A DNA stretch of 6,398 nt from NCBI GenBank assembly GCA_030830945.1, contig JAURLY010000281.1, forward strand, positions 1 through 6,398, written 5' to 3'. Position numbers and translations under genes: made by a program. Of the stretch, positions 1 to 5,711 are shown piece by piece. The notes beneath the pieces were generated by a model. That model was given only the letters and a program-made list of their open reading frames with translations. It ran no database searches and had not been told where the DNA came from. The DNA comes from Gammaproteobacteria bacterium (GTDB lineage Bacteria; Pseudomonadota; Gammaproteobacteria; Pseudomonadales; GM7GCV1). The stretch's first letter is position 1. Each line of letters begins with the position of its first letter.

Positions 1-1
1 C

Positions 2-1717
2 CAGTTTCTCTGGTTTAACTTCTGCCAAATCGCGATATTGAGAATAATCGTTCGCTACGTTGTACAACTCCCATTTGTCTCGCTCAAACTCGCCGGTAGC
101 ATTAATTAGTTCCCAAGGCACGCTATGCATCGCGGCAGCCATCCAGCCTTCATGATAGATAGCGCGTCTTCCCTCTACCTCAAAGTATTGGGTTGTTCTT
201 CTGTCAGCCGCGTCCTTATCGTTAAAGGTGTACGCCATGCTTACACCAGCTATCGGTATCTGAGGAGCGCCAAGAACTTCAGTCGGTTCTGGTATGTTCG
301 CTACTTCATAAATTGTTGGTGCTATATCGATGACATGATGGAATTGCTCACGGACTGATCCAGGCTCTGTAATTTGATTAGGATAGCTGATGATTACGCT
401 GTTTTTAGTTCCGCCATAATGCGACGCAACCCTTTTCATCCACTGAAACGGAGTGCTCCATGCCCAAGACCACGGCACGCCATAATGATTCTCATGTTTG
501 TAGCTGCCCAATTCGTCCAATACCTTGTATTGCGCTTCAATATTCGACTTCAATCCATTTTGCGTCAGCATATTATTTTCGGTACCGGTCATACTTCCTT
601 CAGGCGACGCACCATTATCACCAGTAATGTAGATAATCATCGTGTTCTCGCCACCAGGAAGAGATCGGGCGGCCGCTAACAACCTGCCTATATGGTGATC
701 TGCATGAGCCAAATAACCCGCGACTACTTCAGCCTGCCTTGCGTAGACTATTTTCTCTTTCTCTGACATTGACTCCCAGGAAGGAATCGATTCAGGCCGC
801 GGAGTTAATTTTGCGTTCGCGGGAATAGTCCCCAGTTCTTTCTGCCTATTAAATGCCCGTTCTCTATATACATCCCAACCCTCATCGAAATGTCCTCTAA
901 ATTTCTCGATCCACTCTTTGGGAGCATGGATTGGCGAATGGACTGCACCCGGGGCGAAATGCATGAAATAAGGTTTGTCTGGCGCGATGGATTTTTGCTG
1001 GGAAATCCAGCCAATTGCCTGATCGACCAAGTCTACCGTTAGGTGATATCCGTCCTTATAAGAATAAGGCGGCTCAACAGGAGTGGTATTTTCCCACAAT
1101 TGAGGTTGATACTGGCTAGTTTCCCCGCCAAACCATCCATAGAAATACTCAAAACCCAGCCCGGTTGGCCAGAGATCATAAGGACCAGATGGATTCACTA
1201 CCCAATCCGGGGTGTTGTGCCACTTGCCAAACAGTGACGTGTTATACCCATTTAGTTTCAAAACCATGGGCAGTGTTGCTGCCTCAGAGGGAATAATGCT
1301 GTTGTAACCGGGGTACCCGGTAGACATCTCAGTGATAGTTCCGAATCCTACTTGGTGATGATTTCTGCCGGTCATCAAGGCAGCTCTGGTAGGGGAGCAG
1401 ATACTCGTTGTGTGAAAATTATTGTAAAAAAGCCCCTCCTTGCTCAGCTTGTCTAACTCTGGTGTAGCGATCAGCCCACCGTTAACGCCCAATTGCCCAA
1501 AGCCTACGTCATCTAGCATCACAAGAATGACATTGGGCGCCCCTTCCGGTGCTCGAATTCCTTGCTGAAAACTTTGTTTAGAGTTTTTGTAAGTGGTTCC
1601 AATCTCTCCTTGAAATTTCTCGGCTATGGGGAGTACGGACCTATCGGGTTCTTGAGCATTAACACCGCCGATTCCCAGAATAATCGTGAAGGTTAACGTT
1701 GCCGTGAAAAATTTCAT
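2..1717 (-). CDS. Exported Cys-type arylsulfatase (S1 family), C terminus cut off by window edge
   Basis: The protein hydrolyses sulfate esters; the substrate is unknown. Only the first 572 residues are in the window. Residues 1-21 look like a Sec signal peptide ending V-N-A before Q22, so it should act in the periplasm or outside. The formylglycine motif C-x-P-x-R is intact as C107-S-P-T-R111, followed by the family stretch TGRNHH at 116-121. Likely metal and active-site residues are D69-D70, K165, H167, H260, D367-N368 (in TGDNGAS) and K438 (in GGTKN). From memory it resembles long arylsulfatases of about 750-800 residues in the group of Pseudomonas AtsA (probably subfamily S1_4), so some 150-220 residues may be missing. 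The ATG lies 2 nt after the stop of the DUF302 gene, and GGAG inside that gene's end serves as ribosome binding site, implying translational coupling. Maturation needs a formylglycine-generating enzyme, not seen here. Confidence 0.95.
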   Translation of the reverse strand, partial: MKFFTATLTFTIILGIGGVNAQEPDRSVLPIAEKFQGEIGTTYKNSKQSFQQGIRAPEGAPNVILVMLDDVGFGQLGVNGGLIATPELDKLSKEGLFYNNFHTTSICSPTRAALMTGRNHHQVGFGTITEMSTGYPGYNSIIPSEAATLPMVLKLNGYNTSLFGKWHNTPDWVVNPSGPYDLWPTGLGFEYFYGWFGGETSQYQPQLWENTTPVEPPYSYKDGYHLTVDLVDQAIGWISQQKSIAPDKPYFMHFAPGAVHSPIHAPKEWIEKFRGHFDEGWDVYRERAFNRQKELGTIPANAKLTPRPESIPSWESMSEKEKIVYARQAEVVAGYLAHADHHIGRLLAAARSLPGGENTMIIYITGDNGASPEGSMTGTENNMLTQNGLKSNIEAQYKVLDELGSYKHENHYGVPWSWAWSTPFQWMKRVASHYGGTKNSVIISYPNQITEPGSVREQFHHVIDIAPTIYEVANIPEPTEVLGAPQIPIAGVSMAYTFNDKDAADRRTTQYFEVEGRRAIYHEGWMAAAMHSVPWELINATGEFERDKWELYNVANDYSQYRDLAEVKPEKL

Positions 1718-1719
1718 TT

Positions 1720-2610
1720 CTATTTCTGCTCCAGAGTATTGGAAATTGTGCTTTTAAGTCGCCGTTTAATCACCCTTTGAGGCAGGGTTGCCTTACCGTA
1801 GTACAGGTCAGAGAAGGCGGTTATGTCGTTATAGGCAGCCCAGACAGCGCCTCCTTCATCTTCGAACACGAGTAGTTTTTGACAAAAAGCATCGAGTCCC
1901 AATTTGGGCGTGCTTTTCATCGCTTCGGCTCCAGGCTCAGGAGCGCCAAATAATAGAAGTCGTGTAGGATTTAACTCGATGCCAAGTTTGTTAGCATCAT
2001 CCTGGAAGTCCAGTTCACCAAACCATATTGTGTCCGGTAGTGAGTTAATAGTTGCTTTCAGTTTTTCTATCGTAGTTCCAAAGTCGAAGTCAGATTTTAT
2101 TTTTACAATCGCAAAGCCTTTTTCTATCAGTTCTGTTTCAACTTCTGAGATCGTGGAGTTGTCGACTAAATTCAAAACTGAATTCAGTTTCTCCGAGTAA
2201 TTCACCAGCAAACTGTCAGGTAAGTCATGGCGGCTCGCGATGAATTCGGCAGACGTGAAGGCCAATATTGCATCATCGCCACCAGGCTCAGAATACGCCA
2301 GCAATTTGAAAGGAAGATCGAGCGCGATCAATTGATCATTATTTTCAAGAATTATTGAATTGACTTCTGGGTCTGAAAATAACGTCGCTATCGCGGGTGG
2401 CGTATACGCATTTTCCTTTTGCGCCATTCTGTGATGATCTAGAGATAGCTGCCAGTCATACGGTGCTATCGCGGCCTTTATTTGATGATCTAACGCATCC
2501 ACTTTGGCAGAAATTTCGGATATTGCGCTCGCATCTTGCCGGGGCTCTTCCGTACAGGATAGAAGTGCAAATAGTGTGGCGGTGATTAGGGCTCGTTGAT
2601 AGGAATTCAT
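1720..2610 (-). CDS. Lipoprotein with two DUF302 domains
   Basis: This 296-residue protein begins with a short basic region and hydrophobic stretch ending in the lipobox L-L-S-C19, so it should be lipidated; threonine at +2 suggests the outer membrane. Two DUF302-like repeats follow. The first is degenerate (about 45-132, with ALDLPFK at 96-102 and SRH at 126-128). The second is complete (about 155-272, with NPTRLLLFG at 214-222, GLD at 238-240, VWAAYND at 256-262). The molecular function of DUF302 is not established. An in-frame TGA five codons upstream makes this ATG the first possible start, and the signal peptide supports it. No good ribosome binding site is seen. It sits 60 nt after the hydrolase gene and 2 nt before the sulfatase gene, so it is probably made with both and may act with the sulfatase at the cell envelope; that role is inference. 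Confidence 0.87.
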   Translation of the reverse strand: MNSYQRALITATLFALLSCTEEPRQDASAISEISAKVDALDHQIKAAIAPYDWQLSLDHHRMAQKENAYTPPAIATLFSDPEVNSIILENNDQLIALDLPFKLLAYSEPGGDDAILAFTSAEFIASRHDLPDSLLVNYSEKLNSVLNLVDNSTISEVETELIEKGFAIVKIKSDFDFGTTIEKLKATINSLPDTIWFGELDFQDDANKLGIELNPTRLLLFGAPEPGAEAMKSTPKLGLDAFCQKLLVFEDEGGAVWAAYNDITAFSDLYYGKATLPQRVIKRRLKSTISNTLEQK

Positions 2611-2670
2611 AACGAAACGGTGCTCATTTCTTTGAAAGAATCACTTCCTCAGTCTGCTAAATGCCCTTAT

Positions 2671-3639
2671 TTAGTCGCTGGAACTGTTTTCAATCACCCA
2701 GTCAGAGACCATTGACGCAAATTCATCGCTTCTGTCCTGGTATGAAAAATGCCCGCAGTTTTCGAAAACAGTAAGTTTGCTTTTTGGAAGAAGCTCGTGA
2801 ATTTTTTTGCCTGTCTGGACGAGCAGCAACTGATCGAGGTCTCCCCAGAAAATTTGTATGGGTATTTTGATTTCTGACAGGCGCGGCTGGATTGAGTCAA
2901 TTATTTCCGGATAGGTGCGAAACCACTCCATGACAGAACCGATCCTGCCTTTATAGGAGGAAACGTAGTCGGCGAGCTCTTCGGTACCTGGGGTGTAATT
3001 GACATAGCAAAGCTTGTTTGCTCCCGCCACAAATGTCCCAGCTCCACCAATTCGAAAAATGAGGCGCCACATAGCTGAATCAACCATGCGATCTATGATG
3101 GAACCGTTGAATGTAGGTGATATGCCTGGGCCATCTCCGATTACAAGGCTTTTTGCACGGCAGTCACCTCGCAACGCGTAGTGAAGCGCTACCGGCATAC
3201 CAATATCGGGGCCGACCAGGTGGAAATCAGAGATGTGCATCTGGCTTACAAACTCCGCAAGAATTCGACTTTGAGTTTCCGTATTCATCACTTCGGCGCC
3301 GCCTTCACTGCCACCGAACCCAGGGAGATCATAAGCAAAGAGCTGGAAATTCTGGGCAAGTAGCGGCCAGATTTGCTCATAGCACAAGATGCTTTGGGGT
3401 AAAGGATTGAGCAGCAAAATGGTTGGCTTGCCTTCCGAGCCGCCTCGTGCGAAACGAATACTCTTGCCTTCTATCTGCGTGTACTCAGGTTTGATATGAA
3501 AAACAGACTGCTTGTCTTGCATTCGCACCGTTGACTTTAGGCGTGCATTGCGAACAGCCTTGTATTCAGGCGTTATCAACATCAACGCACTTGCGACAAA
3601 GCGATCAAGCGCATTTATTTGATTGTGTTTCTTACTCAT
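2671..3639 (-). CDS. Alpha/beta hydrolase with Asp nucleophile (epoxide hydrolase / haloalkane dehalogenase-like)
   Basis: This 322-residue alpha/beta-fold hydrolase has no signal peptide and is probably cytoplasmic. The nucleophile elbow reads G143-P-D145-I-G147, with Asp instead of the usual Ser; Asp nucleophiles are typical of epoxide hydrolases and haloalkane or haloacetate dehalogenases. The likely acid is D267 or D269 (WGDLD, 265-269) and the base H297 (NCGH). The strand YDLPGFGGSEG at 103-113 is standard for the fold. The oxyanion-hole motif, normally H-G-x-P, reads N78-P-L-P81, which I recall from a group of poorly characterised relatives. A cap domain probably spans about 175-255. 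There is an N-terminal extension of about 50 residues; M40 would give a usual length but has no ribosome binding site, whereas the chosen ATG has a weak GAG-containing one. It lies first in the block with the lipoprotein and sulfatase. The substrate cannot be read from sequence. Confidence 0.88.
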   Translation of the reverse strand: MSKKHNQINALDRFVASALMLITPEYKAVRNARLKSTVRMQDKQSVFHIKPEYTQIEGKSIRFARGGSEGKPTILLLNPLPQSILCYEQIWPLLAQNFQLFAYDLPGFGGSEGGAEVMNTETQSRILAEFVSQMHISDFHLVGPDIGMPVALHYALRGDCRAKSLVIGDGPGISPTFNGSIIDRMVDSAMWRLIFRIGGAGTFVAGANKLCYVNYTPGTEELADYVSSYKGRIGSVMEWFRTYPEIIDSIQPRLSEIKIPIQIFWGDLDQLLLVQTGKKIHELLPKSKLTVFENCGHFSYQDRSDEFASMVSDWVIENSSSD

Positions 3640-3742
3640 CGTATAAATCTCTATTTTGTGTGAAGCGGGTCAGGCAGTACTTTGGCGTGAGCTTCGTCCG
3701 GCCATTTCTGAACGTCAGGTAATCTTGGGCTGTTTTTCAAAA

Positions 3743-4972
3743 TCAATGCCCTCCCAGAACCAAGGTCTGGACCGGCAGGAGCAGGGCTTGTATGCGCAGA
3801 ATCATTGCGTGGACCACGCCAATGGTGTCGATGGCATGGAGCCCTAGCCGTTGCAAGGCGCCAATTTCAGGATCCTGCAAAGCCTCATGGTTGCTGGTGT
3901 AGGCATTGGCGATGCAGCTTCCACCCTGGGGCAGGTCGTCAAGCTGGCCGGGGTTGAGTGGCTCCATGATTACGGTGACGGAGCCCGGCTTAGCGAAGTT
4001 TTGCACATCGAGCAAGGTGTCGGTCGAGCGCACCTGGCCTGCGGCGATTACGTCCTGAACCTCGGTCACCACCACCGGTACGATCTGCCAGGGCTTAGCG
4101 ATACAGGTGACCTCGCCGATCATACCCACCTTTAACACCTGAGCCCCGATCTGCCCAAAACCGGCTAACAGGCGAGTCACCTCGAGATCCGGCACTAGCA
4201 CGCCGGCGGGTCTGAGCATCGGGTTGACCAAATCGCCCGGTTTCACCGCGAATTGCTGTACGACACCGGCTGCCCCTGCCACGATTAAAGTCTTCTCTAG
4301 CTCGATCTCGGCCTCTTTCAATGCCGCCTCTGCGCTCGCCTTCTGAGCGGGGAGCTTAAACTTAATCTCCGACTGGGTGGCTTCACGGCTCGCTAGTGCC
4401 GAGTCCAGGACGCCCTGCTCTGTGTCAACCCGGATACGCATCCGCTCGACCTCTCGATCCGAGAAAGTGTTGGCGGATTTGAGGTTTGCTTGTGCACGGG
4501 CCTCGTATTCCTCTAAGGCCTGCTGCAGCCTACCGCGCGCCTGGATAATGCGGCCATCCGCTTCCGCGAGCCTGGACTCGGCCATAATCATGTCGGCCTC
4601 GATTTCCGCTATACGCCGGCGGGCAGTCTCAACATCGGCTTGCTGCTCGGAACTGTCCAGCCTTAGCAAGGGCTGACCTTTTTCCACCCGTTGGTTGAGC
4701 TCGACGAAGGTCTCAGCCACTCGACCCTTGATCTGCGGTAGCACAGCCACCGTACGGAACACGGACGTGGCGGATTTTGTAGAGGGGTGATAGTAGAAAA
4801 TCGCCGTGATCAGGCTTACGGTCAGAATCAGGCATAGCGGGATACCCCAGCGCAGCTCGTACCACACCGAAAACAGAGTAATCTCCCGCCCAAAACGTTT
4901 GCCCTGCACGTAACGACGAACCAGGTAATCCGGCAGAATGGTAACTATTGAACACAGAAAAAGCTCAAGCAT
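3743..4972 (-). CDS. HlyD-family membrane fusion (periplasmic adaptor) protein, YibH/YiaV-like
   Basis: This 409-residue protein is an inner-membrane-anchored periplasmic adaptor. A hydrophobic N-terminal segment (2-18) is followed by a basic patch and a clear transmembrane helix at about 43-60. The first half of the lipoyl-like barrel-sandwich domain is at 74-106 (GRVAETFV...VEKGQPLLRLD). A long charged helical hairpin, Ala/Glu/Arg-rich and predicted coiled coil, covers about 108-226. The second lipoyl half is at 228-251 (GVVQQFAVKPGDLV), then a beta-barrel domain to about 340. A short C-terminal hydrophobic helix (378-405) is an addition. It starts 3 nt after the stop of the small membrane gene, with a GAAGG ribosome binding site in that gene's end. 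No ABC, MFS or TolC partner is encoded in the window. The transported compound is unknown. Its G+C content is clearly above that of the three genes downstream. Confidence 0.9.
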   Translation of the reverse strand: MLELFLCSIVTILPDYLVRRYVQGKRFGREITLFSVWYELRWGIPLCLILTVSLITAIFYYHPSTKSATSVFRTVAVLPQIKGRVAETFVELNQRVEKGQPLLRLDSSEQQADVETARRRIAEIEADMIMAESRLAEADGRIIQARGRLQQALEEYEARAQANLKSANTFSDREVERMRIRVDTEQGVLDSALASREATQSEIKFKLPAQKASAEAALKEAEIELEKTLIVAGAAGVVQQFAVKPGDLVNPMLRPAGVLVPDLEVTRLLAGFGQIGAQVLKVGMIGEVTCIAKPWQIVPVVVTEVQDVIAAGQVRSTDTLLDVQNFAKPGSVTVIMEPLNPGQLDDLPQGGSCIANAYTSNHEALQDPEIGALQRLGLHAIDTIGVVHAMILRIQALLLPVQTLVLGGH

Positions 4973-4975
4973 CGC

Positions 4976-5404
4976 CTAGTCGCCTTCGTGCGGTGCAGGC
5001 GGGTCTTCGTCAAACGACAGCTCTTCCCGTGCCGGTGGTGGCGCCGAGCCCTCGGGTTCCGTGTTTTGGGCGATTCTATCAAGCGAGGCAACGATTGCGC
5101 TCACCGGCGTCTTGATATCCGGCAATGGGGCCAGAGCGAGCAACAGCCCTGCGATCCAAAAAATATGGTTGTGAGTAAACAGCGCCAGCAGTGCCAAAAC
5201 TGCGACAAGTTCAAACTGAACCTTCTGGCCGCGATGTGCCACCTGCTCCGGTAACGCGTGTAGCCGGAAGTAGATGACACCTGCACCGATCACTGCGACC
5301 AGCACGAAGGCTGCCATCAGTATGAAAAGAACATCGGTTTCTCCCGGTGCCGTGATGAACACGGGCAGGTGATTTTCTGCTTCTGATTGTAGTGATTTCG
5401 CCAT
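4976..5404 (-). CDS. Small three-helix inner-membrane protein paired with HlyD-like adaptor
   Basis: I do not recognise this 142-residue protein by a named family with certainty. It has three hydrophobic helices at about 25-46, 64-78 and 80-95, joined by a short polar loop containing LHALPEQVAHRGQK (48-61), and an acidic, proline-rich tail (114-142) that is likely cytosolic or periplasmic and disordered. Its size, membrane character and position directly before a HlyD-type gene match the enterobacterial yiaW (DUF3302)-yiaV and yibI-yibH arrangements; the sequence likeness to DUF3302 is weak, so the link is by context. The start is firm: an in-frame TAG lies directly before the ATG, and a GGGGG ribosome binding site sits 8 nt upstream. 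It ends 3 nt before the adaptor gene. A scaffold or assembly role for the adaptor is inference. Confidence 0.82.
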   Translation of the reverse strand: MAKSLQSEAENHLPVFITAPGETDVLFILMAAFVLVAVIGAGVIYFRLHALPEQVAHRGQKVQFELVAVLALLALFTHNHIFWIAGLLLALAPLPDIKTPVSAIVASLDRIAQNTEPEGSAPPPAREELSFDEDPPAPHEGD

Positions 5405-5473
5405 CTACAAATCCCCCGACACATTTTCAGGGTTTGCGCAAATCTGCGCAGTGGATTCCAAGCTGGAGCGCAT
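5405..5473 (-). CDS. Candidate 22-residue leader peptide abutting the membrane-protein gene
   Basis: The open frame starts MRSSLEST and ends ENVSGDL, 22 residues, with one Cys and no hydrophobic segment. Its ATG follows a purine-rich Shine-Dalgarno tract (GGAGGATGAGGA, 5488-5477), much stronger than the signals before the genes in this window. Its TAG stop touches the ATG of the next gene with no spacing (TAGATG), the classic layout for translational coupling. An in-frame TGA lies three codons before its ATG. The frame also runs through two palindromes at 5433-5451, so the DNA may be conserved for another reason. It could be chance; no homologue is known to me. Confidence 0.35.
   Translation of the reverse strand: MRSSLESTAQICANPENVSGDL
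5433..5451. repeat. Two tandem palindromes sharing TGCGCA, candidate operator
   Basis: TTTGCGCAAA (5433-5442) and CTGCGCAG (5444-5451) are perfect palindromes with the same TGCGCA core and centres exactly 10 bp apart, which places them on the same face of the helix. They lie about 30-50 bp upstream of the membrane-protein start and inside the candidate leader ORF. They could be a repressor site or an element acting in RNA. Confidence 0.35.
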
Positions 5474-5476
5474 GCT

Positions 5477-5488
5477 TCCTCATCCTCC
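5477..5488 (-). promoter_or_regulatory. Strong Shine-Dalgarno tract before candidate leader ORF
   Basis: The minus strand reads GGAGGATGAGGA, giving GGAGG 10 nt and GAGG 4 nt before the ATG at 5473. A second ATG within the tract (5483-5481) directly follows GGAGG, which is too close for normal initiation. It is the best ribosome binding site found upstream of the membrane operon. Confidence 0.4.
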
Positions 5489-5603
5489 ACACGCGTTCCG
5501 CGTCCAACTAAACTCTGAAATTTTTTAAAAGAAGCGGCGTCTTGAGTTCGTGCAGTTCCCATCAAACATTCTTCTACCGCGTTTAAGTACCTGATTGTTT
5601 AAG

Positions 5604-5621
5604 AATCGCAATATAGCGATT
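5604..5621. repeat. Inverted repeat AATCGC-6-GCGATT, candidate operator
   Basis: Perfect 6-bp arms (5604-5609 and 5616-5621) flank AATATA. The right arm touches the rightward -35 box. Read on the minus strand, the spacer is TATATT, a five-of-six -10 box for leftward transcription, though no good -35 accompanies it. A protein bound here could influence both directions. Such short arms can occur by chance. Confidence 0.4.
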
Positions 5622-5648
5622 TGACAGTAAGTCATCTTGGGTTAAAGT
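5621..5648 (+). promoter_or_regulatory. Probable sigma-70-type promoter of the AraC-type gene
   Basis: A perfect -35 box TTGACA (5621-5626) is followed after 16 bp by TAAAGT (5643-5648), a four-of-six match to TATAAT. Transcription would start near 5655, giving a leader of about 57 nt before the ATG at 5712. The weak -10 would suit a regulated or activator-dependent promoter. Confidence 0.45.
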
Positions 5649-5711
5649 AAGAACTATCCGCTTTTGGACATCCGGCTCGCTCCGTTTGTGGTGATAGAGC
5701 CGGTCTTGCCA

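Larger units (their letters stand above)
5405..5711. promoter_or_regulatory. Divergent intergenic control region
   Basis: These 307 bp separate the leftward membrane operon from the rightward AraC-type gene. No established gene fits here. The stretch contains a plausible rightward promoter (5621-5648), an inverted repeat (5604-5621), a 7-base direct repeat GTTTAAG (5581-5587 and 5597-5603), an A/T run (5517-5530), a small inverted repeat ACGCG-ttc-CGCGT (5491-5503), two palindromes (5433-5451) and the candidate leader ORF. AraC-family genes are often divergent from the genes they control, so this is where the regulator would be expected to bind. Confidence 0.6.

Noticed and set aside
374..1237. 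Plus-strand and minus-strand ORFs of 60-100 codons within the sulfatase region
   Set aside because: They are out-of-frame shadows of the sulfatase, whose frame is continuous with all motifs in order from 1717 to the left edge.
2609..2629. Six-codon ORF (MSTVSL) whose TGA overlaps the ATG of the lipoprotein gene (ATGA)
   Set aside because: It has no ribosome binding site at a workable distance, and an ORF this short next to a start codon is expected by chance.
2628..2640. Palindrome TTCTTT-G-AAAGAA between the hydrolase and lipoprotein genes
   Set aside because: A/T-rich with a one-base centre, so it cannot form a stable hairpin, and it has no adjoining T-run; not a terminator. A weak operator cannot be excluded.
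3640..3742. Possible terminator or promoter between adaptor and hydrolase genes
   Set aside because: Only a 4-bp stem (CTGA-acg-TCAG, 3708-3718) without a T-run and poor -35/-10 matches were found, so neither call can be supported.
4377..4676. Plus-strand 99-codon Ser/Ala-rich ORF
   Set aside because: It is the antisense of the adaptor's coiled-coil region; low-complexity composition mirrors the Glu/Arg/Ala repeats on the coding strand.
5317..5565. Minus-strand ORF of 82 codons beginning at a TTG upstream of the membrane protein
   Set aside because: It overlaps the membrane-protein gene out of frame, has only a weak ribosome binding site, and shows no recognisable domain.
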